Source: Trinickia soli (GTDB taxonomy: Bacteria; Pseudomonadota; Gammaproteobacteria; Burkholderiales; Burkholderiaceae). Taken from it: a stretch of DNA of 64,000 nt. Below, in pieces: positions 17,247 to 26,495 of the stretch. The DNA is taken from the NCBI RefSeq assembly GCF_002879855.1, contig NZ_PNYB01000009.1, positions 124,001 through 188,000 of the forward strand. Direction: 5' to 3'. Under the pieces are notes generated by a model. It did not search any database and had not been told where the DNA came from. It saw only the letters and a list, made by a program, of their open reading frames with translations. Position numbers and translations under genes: made by a program. The stretch's first letter is position 1; every line of letters begins with the position of its first letter.

Positions 17247-19061
17247 TCAAGGCGCGCCGGTGCCGCCGCCGAACCATGTCTCGCAATGGCGCGCGAGCGC
17301 GCTCGCATCGGAAGCCGGGCGGCCCCGAGCGCAAATGTAGCCGTCGGGGCGCACAAGATAGAACGCCGGGCGCGTGCGTCCATATGCATGCAATAGCGAC
17401 GGCGCCTCGCCTTCGCTCGCATCGGTCACGCGCCAGATGCGCACCACGCCTCGCAACGTCCGCTCGACGGACGATATCAGGCGGTCGAGTTCGGGGTCGG
17501 CTTCTACGGGCGGCAACACGAGCGTACCCGTCGCGTCGAGCATCGCCTCGGTGCCGGCCGGCAACGAGACAAGCACGAACAGCGAGAACAAGCCCGGATC
17601 GTGCAGGTCGTACAGGCGGCCTGTGCCGGGCGCACGACCGAGCGGGCCGTCCACGACATGCACGAGCGCATCGGGCGCCCGCTCTCCGGCACGCGGGCCG
17701 CCGTCCAGCACGCGTTCGAGCGTCAGCGGGCTGCGCCGGTATTGAATCGCAAGCTCGCTGACCATCAACCGAGCCGCATCGCGCAGCGGACCGAACGCAG
17801 CCAGGACGGGCATCACGCGCTCGCGCAAGAGCTTCATCGGCCCGCGTTCAGCTTCGGCCAATTGCGTAATGAACGCGGTCTGGCGCAACACGTCGCGCTC
17901 GATCGGATGACGCTCGAGCTGGTACGTATCGATCAGCGGCTCTCCCGCCTCGCCTGCCACGCACCGCGCGAGCTTCCAGCCCAGATTCAGCGCTTCCTGG
18001 ATGCCTGTATTCATGCCTTGCGCGCCCGCGGGACTGTGGACGTGGGCGGCATCGCCGGCCAGGAATACGCGCTGCGTACGCAGGCGCTCGACCATCCTGC
18101 TATTCAGATGGAAATACGACGACCAGCCGAGCGACGACATCGTCAGCGGATGATCGATCCGTCGCGCGGCCACCGCGCTGCACAGATCGAGCGAGGGCGG
18201 AGGGTCGCCGCCGCCTGCCTGCGCCGGTTCGGCGCGCGGCTCGTGCTCGGCGACACGGCCCGCGAAATCCGAACTCGCGCCGCCGCCCGGTTTGAACGTT
18301 GCCCCGCTCGACGACATCAGGCCGAGCATCGGCCTGCTGTCGGCGTGATCGGCGTGATCGGTGCCCTCGACGTTATCGGCGATGAAGCGGTGGCGACCGG
18401 CGCCCATCGGAATGACGGCAGCGAGCCCGTCGCGCGATGCGAACAGATGAAACTCGTCGTCAGACAAGTCGGAATCGACCTGCACATCGGCCAACAGAAA
18501 GCTCTGCTCGAGCGTTTTGCCGGCGAAGCGCATCCCGAGCAAATGGCGCGTGACGCTGTGCGCGCCGTCGGCGCCGATCAGATACGCGGCACGGCACGTT
18601 TCCTGGCGCCCGTCGGCGTGCAGGAGCTGCGCCTCGACCGACGATGCATCCTGCTTCAGGCCGACGAGTTCCACACCGCGCTCCACCTGGACGCCGAGCG
18701 TCGCGAGATGCTCGGTCAGCAACCGCTCCGTGATCGATTGATCGAGACAGAGCAAATAGGGATAACGCGTTTGCAGTGGGTCGAAATCGAGGCGCGCGAG
18801 CCGATGACCGTTCGAATACAGGTTGGCGGCGCGCAGGCGGTGACCGAGCGCGAGAAAGGGCTCGACGACGCGGTGCTGCTCGAACAGCTCGAGGGTGCGC
18901 GCCTGGATACCGATCGCGCGGGAATGCGGCGACGGGCGCGGCGCGCGATCGACGAGACGCACGTTCGTGTGCGCACGCGCCAAGCTCATCGCGCAGGCGA
19001 GCCCGGTCGGCCCTGCCCCGACGATCAGCACCGGCAGCGCGTTGGGGGTAACGGCGGCCAT
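17247..19061 (-). CDS. FAD-dependent aromatic-type monooxygenase
   Basis: 604 residues, class A flavoprotein hydroxylase (PheA/TfdB/MhpA type). FAD motifs: VGAGPTGLACAMSLARAH near the start, YLIGADGAHSVTRHLLG mid-protein, and GDAAHVHSPAGAQGMNTGI. A C-terminal thioredoxin-like domain as in phenol hydroxylases ends the protein. Between about residues 265 and 315 there is a low-complexity insert (SSSGATFKPGGGASS ... EPAQAGGGDPPPS) and a tandem 9-mer in the DNA (18342-18359, His-Ala-Asp twice), unlike the family and possibly expanded by slippage. GGAGG six bases before the ATG fixes the start. Substrate is unknown; no ring-cleavage gene is adjacent. Confidence 0.88.
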   Translation of the reverse strand: MAAVTPNALPVLIVGAGPTGLACAMSLARAHTNVRLVDRAPRPSPHSRAIGIQARTLELFEQHRVVEPFLALGHRLRAANLYSNGHRLARLDFDPLQTRYPYLLCLDQSITERLLTEHLATLGVQVERGVELVGLKQDASSVEAQLLHADGRQETCRAAYLIGADGAHSVTRHLLGMRFAGKTLEQSFLLADVQVDSDLSDDEFHLFASRDGLAAVIPMGAGRHRFIADNVEGTDHADHADSRPMLGLMSSSGATFKPGGGASSDFAGRVAEHEPRAEPAQAGGGDPPPSLDLCSAVAARRIDHPLTMSSLGWSSYFHLNSRMVERLRTQRVFLAGDAAHVHSPAGAQGMNTGIQEALNLGWKLARCVAGEAGEPLIDTYQLERHPIERDVLRQTAFITQLAEAERGPMKLLRERVMPVLAAFGPLRDAARLMVSELAIQYRRSPLTLERVLDGGPRAGERAPDALVHVVDGPLGRAPGTGRLYDLHDPGLFSLFVLVSLPAGTEAMLDATGTLVLPPVEADPELDRLISSVERTLRGVVRIWRVTDASEGEAPSLLHAYGRTRPAFYLVRPDGYICARGRPASDASALARHCETWFGGGTGAP

Positions 19062-19254
19062 GCGTGTCCTCCGGCGAACGACGAGATGCCGCCAAGTGTA
19101 CGCCGGCCCGCCTCCCTCTGCGCTCGAAGTCATCTGGCGCAGATGTCCCGGGCGATTCGTCACAGCTCAGGCACCTCGCCTGTGGCCAACACCCGAAAGA
19201 GGTGAACGTTTCCGAGTATGGGACAATGCTGCGTTTGCGCAATTGCCTGCCGTC

Positions 19255-21147
19255 ATGGATTCTTTTTTCGCGCGCGCCTATGCGGCGCATCGTGACGGAC
19301 GACTCGTCGATGCCGAGCGCGACTACCGCGCGGCGATCGAGGCCGACCCCGTCCACACCGACGCCCTCCACCTGCTGGGGGTGCTCCGCCATCAGCAGGG
19401 GCGTCACGAAGAAGCGGCCGATCTCGTCAGCCGCGCCGTGGCGCTGCGCCCGGACGATGCCGCGCTGCAACTGAATCTGGGCAATGCGCTGAAAGCGCTG
19501 GGGCGCCTCGATGGCGCCATCGAGCGCTTTCGCAATGCGTTGACGCTCGCTCCCGAATTCCCGCTTGCGCATTACAACCTCGGCAACGCGTATGCACAGG
19601 CGGGGCGGCATGAAGATGCGGTCGATGCATTCGAGAAATCATTGCGCCTGCAGCCGAACGACGCCTCGACTTTCAACAATCTCGGCAACGCGCTGCACGC
19701 GCTCGGCCGCAGCGACGAAGCGATCGCGGCGTTCTCTCGCGCGCTGGCGCTGCGCCCCGGGCATGCCGGCGCACACAACAACCTCGGCATGGCGTTTGCG
19801 GCGCTCGCTCGCCCCGACGATGCGGTCGCACAGTTTCGCGCAGCGCTGGCGGCCGAGCCGCGCTATCTCGCGGCGCACTTCAATCTGGGCAATACGCTCG
19901 ACGCCGTAGGTCGCCATGACGAGGCGGTCGAGGCATTCGCAGCGGCACTCGCATTACAGCCGGCTTTCCCGCCCGCGCTGCTGGGCCTCGGCAATGCCCT
20001 CGCAGCGCTCGGCCGCCACGCCGAAGCGATCGCCCGCTTCGAGCGAGCCGTCGGGCTCGATCCGCAATTGGCGCTCGCATGGCTCGGCCTGGGCAACGCG
20101 CATCATGCGCTCGGCGCACATCAAGCGGCGTTGCGGGCCTTCGACCAAGCGCTGCGCTTACGTCCGGACCTCGCTTCGGCGCACCTCAATCGCGCGCTGA
20201 CGCTGCTGACGCTAGGCGACTTCGGGCGCGGTCTGCCCGCCTATGAATCGCGCTTCGCGGTCGCGGCGGCAGCGACGGCCACCGGCCGCCTCGCAGCCGC
20301 GCCGCCCGAGCCGCCCGTCCCACCACGTTGGCGCGGCGAACCGATCGCTGACAAGACGCTCTGGATCGAAGCGGAGCAAGGCTTCGGCGACACGCTGCAA
20401 TTCCTGCGCTTCGTGCCGCTCGCATGCGAGCGGGCAGGCCGCATCGTGCTCACCGTGCAGCGTGAACTCGCGCCGCTCGTCGAACCGCTGGCGCAAACCT
20501 GGCGCGTCACGCTGACGGTCGCCGGCGAAACGCGGCCCCAAGCCGACCTGCACTGCCCTCTGCTGAGCCTGCCGCTCGCGCTCGGCACCCGACTCGACGC
20601 GCTGCCCTCTTCCCGCCGCTACCTCGAGGCGCCCGCTGCCTATCGCCGCCGCTGGCGCGGTTCCTTGGGCGGTCATGCCAAAGTGAAGATCGGTCTTGCG
20701 TGGTCGGGCCGGATTCAGGCGCACGAAAACCGCGCGCTGCCCGTCACCCTGCTCGCCCCGCTGTTTGCGTTGGCGGGAATCGATTGGCTCGTGCTGCAGC
20801 CGAACCTGAGCGACGACGACAAGCTCGCGCTCGATACGGCGGCGCGCTCCGCGTCGATTCACCGGCTCGATACGCGTATCCGCGATTTCGCCGACACCGC
20901 CGCGATCATCGACAAGCTCGACGCAGTCGTCTCGATCGACACGTCGATCGCCCACTTGGCCGGCGCGCTGGGCAAGCCGCTTTGGCTCATGCTGCCGTTC
21001 GCGGCCGATTGGCGCTGGTTCACGAACACCGACCGCAGCCCCTGGTACCCGAGCGCCCGGCTCGTGCGGCAGCCTGCGCCGGGGCAGTGGCAAAGCGTCG
21101 TCGAGCAAGTGGCGCTCGCGGTTTCGAGCGAGTTTTCGAACCGCTAA
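19255..21147 (+). CDS. TPR protein with C-terminal glycosyltransferase-like domain
   Basis: 630 residues. Roughly ten TPR units fill residues 1-330, each with the LGNA..ALGR.DEA...F..AL.L.P pattern. Residues 350-630 resemble the heptosyltransferase/GT9-like half seen in such TPR proteins: WIEAEQGFGDTLQFLRFVPL, KIGLAWSGRIQAHENRALP, AVVSIDTSIAHLAGALGKP and WLMLPFAADWRWF are its typical elements (the last is the nucleotide-sugar pocket area). No signal peptide or membrane segment, so cytoplasmic. Acceptor unknown; no flagellin, pilin or LPS gene is near. The gene is divergent from the monooxygenase across 193 bp. Confidence 0.85.
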   Translation: MDSFFARAYAAHRDGRLVDAERDYRAAIEADPVHTDALHLLGVLRHQQGRHEEAADLVSRAVALRPDDAALQLNLGNALKALGRLDGAIERFRNALTLAPEFPLAHYNLGNAYAQAGRHEDAVDAFEKSLRLQPNDASTFNNLGNALHALGRSDEAIAAFSRALALRPGHAGAHNNLGMAFAALARPDDAVAQFRAALAAEPRYLAAHFNLGNTLDAVGRHDEAVEAFAAALALQPAFPPALLGLGNALAALGRHAEAIARFERAVGLDPQLALAWLGLGNAHHALGAHQAALRAFDQALRLRPDLASAHLNRALTLLTLGDFGRGLPAYESRFAVAAAATATGRLAAAPPEPPVPPRWRGEPIADKTLWIEAEQGFGDTLQFLRFVPLACERAGRIVLTVQRELAPLVEPLAQTWRVTLTVAGETRPQADLHCPLLSLPLALGTRLDALPSSRRYLEAPAAYRRRWRGSLGGHAKVKIGLAWSGRIQAHENRALPVTLLAPLFALAGIDWLVLQPNLSDDDKLALDTAARSASIHRLDTRIRDFADTAAIIDKLDAVVSIDTSIAHLAGALGKPLWLMLPFAADWRWFTNTDRSPWYPSARLVRQPAPGQWQSVVEQVALAVSSEFSNR

Positions 21148-21285
21148 ACGCAGACGCGGCGCGCGAGCGAATCGCCCTTGCGCCGCGCAACCGATGTAGG
21201 CCGCGATGCGGGGGCGGTCAACACGCCAACTGAGCGCGCGACCGAACCGCCGTATGGGGCCGCGGAGAAATCCCGCGCGGCCGCC

Positions 21286-21879
21286 TCAATGCACGCCGCC
21301 GCGTTCGCGAATTTGCGGCCAGGCGAGCTTCATGTAATACAGCATCGACCAGATCGTCAGAACGGCGGCGAGGTAGATAAGCCAGAGGCCCCAAACCCGG
21401 GTGTCGATCGAGAACGAGCCGCCCACCGGCACATTGCCGTAGTAAAGCAGCATCGGGATGGCGACCATCTGGCAGGCTGTCTTGAACTTACCCAGCTGGT
21501 TGACGGCGACGCTCTTGGACGCGCCGATGTGCGCCATCCACTCGCGCAGCGCGGAAATCGCGATCTCGCGGCCAACGATTACGAGCGCGATCGCCGATTC
21601 GATGCGAGACAACTGCACGAGCACGAGCAACGCAGCCGTGACCATCAGCTTGTCGGCGACGGGATCGAGAAACGCGCCGAACGCCGAAGTCTGGTTCCAT
21701 TTGCGCGCGAGAAAGCCGTCGAACCAATCGGTCAGCGCGGCCAGCACGAAGATCGCCGACGCGGCCATGTTGCGATCGACCGCACTCATCATCGAATCGG
21801 GGACATAGAAGACGCCGACGACCAGCGGAATCAGGACGATCCGTAGCCACGTCAGAAAGATCGGAAAGTTGAACGGCAT
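21286..21879 (-). CDS. pgsA: CDP-diacylglycerol--glycerol-3-phosphate 3-phosphatidyltransferase
   Basis: 197-residue inner-membrane enzyme making phosphatidylglycerol phosphate. The CDP-alcohol phosphotransferase motif D-G-x2-A-R-x8-G-x3-D-x3-D is exact: FDGFLARKWNQTSAFGAFLD plus PVADK. About five to six hydrophobic helices. The start MPFNFPIFLTWLRI is the family's; a longer open frame to 21954 has no homology. uvrC lies upstream on the same strand, 114 bp away, the uvrC-pgsA order common in proteobacteria. tRNA genes that often follow pgsA in Burkholderia are absent here. Confidence 0.95.
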   Translation of the reverse strand: MPFNFPIFLTWLRIVLIPLVVGVFYVPDSMMSAVDRNMAASAIFVLAALTDWFDGFLARKWNQTSAFGAFLDPVADKLMVTAALLVLVQLSRIESAIALVIVGREIAISALREWMAHIGASKSVAVNQLGKFKTACQMVAIPMLLYYGNVPVGGSFSIDTRVWGLWLIYLAAVLTIWSMLYYMKLAWPQIRERGGVH

Positions 21880-21993
21880 GGACGAAGGTCGGCGTTGGAG
21901 TAAGGGAGCGGGCCAGGGAGACGCCATTGTGCCGCGTCGCCGAACCTGCCACAAGCCAGGCGCCGGGACCGCGGCGCCGGACAGACCGACAGC

Positions 21994-24126
21994 TCAGTGC
22001 AACTGCCGGTAGATTTGCTCGGCGAGCGAGCGCGAAATACCTTCGACGCTCGCCAGATCGTCGACGCTGGCCGCGACGACGCCGCGCAGGCCGCCAAAGC
22101 GCGCAAGCAACCGCTGACGCCGCTTCGCCCCGATGCCCTCGAGCTCTTCGAGCCGCGACGTCTGGCGCGCCTTGGCGCGTTTCGCGCGCATGCCCGTGAT
22201 CGCGAAACGATGCGCCTCGTCGCGGATTTGCGCCACGAGCATCAGGGCAGCGCTGTCCTTGCCGAGTTCGAGCGAGGGGCGACCGTCGGCGAAGACGAGC
22301 GTCTCCAGGCCGACTCTGCGGCCTTCGCCTTTCGCTACGCCCACGAGCATCGAGCGATCGAGGCCGAGTTCGGTGAATACCTGCCGCGCCACTTCAACCT
22401 GTCCCTTGCCGCCGTCGATCAGCACGATGCTCGGCAACACGCCGCCGGCCGCGACGGGTTCCGCCGGATCGGCCGCCAGCTCGGGATCGGCCGCGTTGCT
22501 GGCGGCAAGTTCGACGAGTTTTTCGTAACGCCGCGTGAGCACCTGCCGCATGGCGGCGTAATCGTCGCCCGGCGTGATGCCCGTGATGTTGTAGCGGCGA
22601 TATTCGCCCGACTGCATCTTGTGATCGCGATAAACGACGCATGACGCCTGAGTCGCCTCGCCCATCGTATGGCTGATGTCAAAGCACTCGATGCGCAGGT
22701 GCGCAAGATCGTCGCACTCCAGGTTGAGCACATCGGCCAGCGCACGCGTACGCGCTTGCTGAGAACCGCGTTCGGACAAGAGCCGCGCGAGCGCGAGCCG
22801 TGCATTCTGCTCGGCCATCGTGAGCCAGACGCGCCGTTGTCCCTGGGGCTGTCGCACGAAGATCACCTTGTGCCCGGCTTGTTCGGTCAACAGGTCGACG
22901 AGTTCGCGATTGGCCGGCGCATGACTGACCACGAGCACCGGCGGGACGCGATTGCCGAGATAGTGCTGGGCGATGAACGCCTCCAGCACCTCCGTCTCGA
23001 TCCCTGCATCGAGGGAGGCGGCGGGATCGCCCGCCTCGACCGCCTGCGCGATGGCTTCTGCCTCTTCCGGCTCAGCCAGATGAGCCTGACCGGGCGCCTG
23101 CACCTCTTCCGATGCCGACGCCGCATCCTGCTCCGCTCCGATGGTCGACTCTGACGCCTGCGCCTGCGACAGCGCGACATCGGCAGGCTCGATGGCTTCC
23201 TGTTGCGCGTCGCCGGACAATGCCTCATCGCCCGCGACGCCGCTTTCGACGTGCGCAGGGAAATAGGCTTTATCGCCGAGATGACGGCCGCCGCGCACCA
23301 TCGCAAGGTTCACACACACGCGCCCGCCCTGCGCCACGACGGCGAGAATGTCGACATCGCTGTCGCCCCCGACTTCGATCGCTTGCTGATGCAGCACGGT
23401 CGACAGCGAACTCATCTGATTGCGCACAGCCGCGGCCTGCTCGAACTTCAGTTCGGCGGCAAATGCATGCATCTTGGCTTCGAGTTCCTTCATGACCTCG
23501 TTCTGCCGGCCCAGCAGGAAGCGCGAGGCATTCGCGACGTCGCGCGCATAGTCCTCTTCGCTGATCGCGGCCACGCAAGGTGCGGTGCAACGTCCGATCT
23601 GATGCAGCAGGCACGGTCGCGTCCGATTGTTGAACACCGAATCTTCGCAGGTGCGCAACTGAAAGACGCGCTGCAGAATCTGAATGCTTTCCCGTACGGC
23701 CCAGGCGCTCGGGAACGGCCCGAAATACTGGTTCTTTTTATCGACCGAGCCGCGGTAGTAGGCCATGCGCGGAAAAGTGTGGCCGGTCAGCTTCAGATAC
23801 GGGTAGGACTTATCGTCGCGAAACAGGATGTTGTAGCGCGGCGCCAGGGCCTTGATGAGATTGTTCTCGAGCAGCAGCGCCTCGGCCTCCGAGCGCGTGA
23901 CCGTCGTCTCGATGCGCGCGATGCGCGTGATCATCATGGCGATGCGCGGCGACAGCTGCGTCTTGGTGAAATAGCTCGACACGCGCTTTTTCAGATCGCG
24001 CGCTTTACCGACATAGAGCACGGCGTCGTGCACGTCGTAATAACGGTACACGCCCGGCAGATGCGGCAATTGGGCGAGGAATTTCTTCGGCTCGAACGGC
24101 GGCTTGGGGGCGGCGGAATCGGTCAT
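21994..24126 (-). CDS. uvrC: Excinuclease ABC subunit C
   Basis: 710 residues. Nucleotide excision repair endonuclease that makes both incisions with UvrB. GIY-YIG domain ([20 protein letters not shown]), UVR helix pair ([19 protein letters not shown]), RNase H-like endonuclease domain ([18 protein letters not shown] ... [13 protein letters not shown]) and C-terminal helix-hairpin-helix pair ([18 protein letters not shown]). Between residues about 300 and 375 there is an acidic Ala/Glu/Gln-rich insert ([18 protein letters not shown] and on) not in E. coli UvrC. Start at [17 protein letters not shown]; an in-frame ATG at 24156 is an alternative. Divergent from earP. Confidence 0.95.
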   Translation of the reverse strand: MTDSAAPKPPFEPKKFLAQLPHLPGVYRYYDVHDAVLYVGKARDLKKRVSSYFTKTQLSPRIAMMITRIARIETTVTRSEAEALLLENNLIKALAPRYNILFRDDKSYPYLKLTGHTFPRMAYYRGSVDKKNQYFGPFPSAWAVRESIQILQRVFQLRTCEDSVFNNRTRPCLLHQIGRCTAPCVAAISEEDYARDVANASRFLLGRQNEVMKELEAKMHAFAAELKFEQAAAVRNQMSSLSTVLHQQAIEVGGDSDVDILAVVAQGGRVCVNLAMVRGGRHLGDKAYFPAHVESGVAGDEALSGDAQQEAIEPADVALSQAQASESTIGAEQDAASASEEVQAPGQAHLAEPEEAEAIAQAVEAGDPAASLDAGIETEVLEAFIAQHYLGNRVPPVLVVSHAPANRELVDLLTEQAGHKVIFVRQPQGQRRVWLTMAEQNARLALARLLSERGSQQARTRALADVLNLECDDLAHLRIECFDISHTMGEATQASCVVYRDHKMQSGEYRRYNITGITPGDDYAAMRQVLTRRYEKLVELAASNAADPELAADPAEPVAAGGVLPSIVLIDGGKGQVEVARQVFTELGLDRSMLVGVAKGEGRRVGLETLVFADGRPSLELGKDSAALMLVAQIRDEAHRFAITGMRAKRAKARQTSRLEELEGIGAKRRQRLLARFGGLRGVVAASVDDLASVEGISRSLAEQIYRQLH

Positions 24127-24279
24127 GCGTATAGGGGGCGAAGCGGCGCCCGGCATGGGGCGGCGTGCTTTAGAATCGCCAGTTTAGACCATTTGCGCGC
24201 GCGTTCGCGACGTCGGCGACCCATTGGCCGCATTGCCGTCTCGTCGATCGCCCGGTCCTTTTGTCGGTTTTCCCCGCCC

Positions 24280-25446
24280 ATGCCCCCAGCCAACCCCGAC
24301 ACGATAGCCTGCGACCTCTTTTGCGCCGTCATCGACAACTTCGGCGATGTCGGCGTCTGTTGGCGGCTCGCGCGGCAACTCGCGAACGAATACGACTGGC
24401 AGATGCGCCTGTTCGTCGACGATCTGCATACGTTCGCACGCTTGTGCCCGGCGCTCGACGTCGCGCTTGCGAGGCAGCGCATCGACGGCATCGTCGTCGA
24501 GCATTGGCATGAACCTGCGCACGCCGGCGATACGTTGGCCGTGGCCGACATCGTCATCGAAGCGTTCGCATGCGAACTGCCGCCGGCCTATGTCGCCGCG
24601 ATGGCACGGCGTGCGCGCACGCCCGTATGGATCAATCTCGAATACCTGAGCGCCGAGGACTGGGTGGCCGAATGCCACCTGAAGCCCTCGCCGCACGCCC
24701 GCTATCCGCTGACGAAAACGTTCTTTTTTCCCGGGCTCGGCCCCGGTACCGGCGGGGTGCTCAAGGAGTCCTCGCTCGACCAGGAGCGCATTGCATTCGA
24801 GACGTCCGCGACCGCGCGCGAGCAGTGGTGGCGTCAGGCGACGGGCGCCGGCCCCGCCGAGCCCGACGCCACCGTCGTTTCGCTGTTTTGCTACGACAAC
24901 CCGGCTGCCGACGGCTTGCTCGAGCAGTGGCGCGACGGCCGCGAGCCGGTCGTTCTCCTCGCACCCGAGGGCCGCATTTCCGGCGCGCTCGCGCGCTTTT
25001 TTGGCGCCGCAACGTTCGCGGCGGGCGCCCACGCGGTGCGCGGGAACCTGCGGGCGTACTCGCTCGGATTTCGGCCGCAGCCCGAGTTCGACCGGCTGCT
25101 GTGGGCGAGCGACGTCAATTTCGTGCGCGGCGAAGATTCTTTCGTGCGGGCCCAGTGGGCACGCCGCCCTTTCGTGTGGCACATCTATCCGCAGGCGGAT
25201 GCCGCGCACCTGCCCAAACTCGACGCTGCGCTCGCCCATTACTCGGTCACGTTGCCGCCATCGACGCAGGCAGCCGTCACTCGCTTCTGGCACGCATGGA
25301 ATGGGGCGGGCACGCCCGACTGGGCCGATTTTTGGAGCCATCGGCAGGCATTGCGTGCGCGCGCCGACACGTGGGCGGACGAACTGGCGTCGGTCGGCGA
25401 TCTGGCCGCCAACCTAGCCGGGTTCGCAAAATTTCAGTTAAAATAA
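24280..25446 (+). CDS. earP: EF-P arginine rhamnosyltransferase
   Basis: 388 residues, cytoplasmic GT-B enzyme (DUF2331) that attaches rhamnose from dTDP-rhamnose to Arg32 of EF-P, needed for relief of polyproline stalling. The acidic pair D19 and D23 in IDNFGDVG matches the essential Asp pair of characterised EarP, and NFVRGEDSFVRAQWA holds the conserved Glu and nucleotide-sugar site. The ATG at 24280 gives the expected length. efp follows directly (170 bp) and carries Arg32, so the substrate is encoded next door. dTDP-rhamnose synthesis genes are not in the window. Confidence 0.95.
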   Translation: MPPANPDTIACDLFCAVIDNFGDVGVCWRLARQLANEYDWQMRLFVDDLHTFARLCPALDVALARQRIDGIVVEHWHEPAHAGDTLAVADIVIEAFACELPPAYVAAMARRARTPVWINLEYLSAEDWVAECHLKPSPHARYPLTKTFFFPGLGPGTGGVLKESSLDQERIAFETSATAREQWWRQATGAGPAEPDATVVSLFCYDNPAADGLLEQWRDGREPVVLLAPEGRISGALARFFGAATFAAGAHAVRGNLRAYSLGFRPQPEFDRLLWASDVNFVRGEDSFVRAQWARRPFVWHIYPQADAAHLPKLDAALAHYSVTLPPSTQAAVTRFWHAWNGAGTPDWADFWSHRQALRARADTWADELASVGDLAANLAGFAKFQLK

Positions 25447-25616
25447 GCGGTTATCCGACGGCGTAGTGCATTTACGAGACCACCGCACGGGGCGCTCATC
25501 GCAAACTCGCGCGGCGTCCATCGGGCACCTACCGGCAATGCAGACCGATTGAGCGATCGATGTCGATGCCGTTGAGCAACAGATCAACCACCTTATTCGC
25601 ATAGGATCGTTTTTTT

Positions 25617-26174
25617 ATGAAGATCGCACAGGAACTGCGCACGGGCAACGTCGTGATGATCGGCAGTGACGCCATGGTCGTGCAAAAGACCGAATACAAC
25701 AAATCGGGCCGCAACGCCGCCGTCGTCAAGATGAAGCTGAAGAACCTTCTGACGGGTGCAGGCATGGAATCGGTCTACAAGGCCGACGATAAATTCGACG
25801 TCGTCGTGCTCGACCGCAAGGAAGTCACGTACTCGTACTTCGCCGATCCGTTGTATGTCTTCATGGACGCCGACTACAACCAGTACGAAGTCGAAGCCGA
25901 GATGATGGGCAATGCGCTCAACTACCTCGAAGACGGCATGCCCTGCGAAGTCGTGTTCTACAACGAAAAGGCCATCTCGGTCGAACTGCCCACCACGCTC
26001 GTGCGCGAAATCACGTACACGGAACCGGCGGTCAAGGGCGATACGTCGTCGGGCAAGGTGCTCAAGACGGCCAAGATCAACACGGGCTTCGAGCTGCAAG
26101 TCCCCCTGTTCTGCAGCACGGGCGACAAGATTGAAATCGACACGCGGACTGACGAATATCGTAGCCGCGCCTAA
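25617..26174 (+). CDS. efp: Elongation factor P, rhamnosylation type
   Basis: 185 residues, three OB-like domains. It enters the ribosomal E site and promotes peptide-bond formation at consecutive prolines. The modified loop residue is Arg32 ([10 protein letters not shown]), as in the EarP branch, not the Lys34 of the E. coli EpmA branch; no epmA or epmB is seen. Domain III ends in [19 protein letters not shown], the usual C-terminus. AGGAT lies nine bases before the ATG with a run of T between. A strong terminator follows. Confidence 0.97.
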   Translation: MKIAQELRTGNVVMIGSDAMVVQKTEYNKSGRNAAVVKMKLKNLLTGAGMESVYKADDKFDVVVLDRKEVTYSYFADPLYVFMDADYNQYEVEAEMMGNALNYLEDGMPCEVVFYNEKAISVELPTTLVREITYTEPAVKGDTSSGKVLKTAKINTGFELQVPLFCSTGDKIEIDTRTDEYRSRA

Positions 26175-26230
26175 CCGGCTTACCGCACGGCGCCGCTTCG
26201 GGCGGCGTATGCGGACCGTTATGTCGACCG

Positions 26231-26258
26231 AAGCGCCCCACGGGGCGCTTTTTTTTTC
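26231..26258 (+). terminator. Intrinsic terminator of efp
   Basis: 8-bp stem AAGCGCCC/GGGCGCTT with loop CACG and a long T run, 57 bases after the stop. Confidence 0.93.
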
Positions 26259-26309
26259 GTATGAGTAGTGTATGGTTAAGCAATCTTTACCGGTCGTTTT
26301 TTCACAGTG

Positions 26310-26339
26310 ATCCGGAGGCGAGTGCCGCTCTTGCCGGAT
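26310..26339 (+). promoter_or_regulatory. Dyad upstream of a sigma-54 promoter, possible activator site
   Basis: ATCCGG (26310-26315) and CCGGAT (26334-26339) with nested GAG/CTC (26320-26322, 26328-26330), all nearly centred on 26325. It lies about 40-70 bp before the -24 element, closer than most enhancer sites but within the known range. Confidence 0.4.
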
Positions 26340-26377
26340 ACGAAGTGTAAGTGCTTGTTCTAAAAGGGGGAACGATC

Positions 26378-26393
26378 TGGCACGCCAAATGCT
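26378..26393 (+). promoter_or_regulatory. Sigma-54 (RpoN) promoter
   Basis: TGGCACGCCAAATGCT against the consensus TGGCACG-N4-TTGCW: only one base differs in the conserved positions, and GG (26379-26380) to GC (26391-26392) are exactly ten bases apart. Transcription would start near 26404, leaving a leader of about 90 nt to the response regulator ATG. Confidence 0.75.
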
Positions 26394-26495
26394 TCCCTTG
26401 GACAGCCCGTCCGCCGTCAAAACGCGTTTCCCGCGCATGGCGCTTTTTGACTACGGCGTCGGCGGCTCTCGAATCCTTGATTGATTACGCCATCC

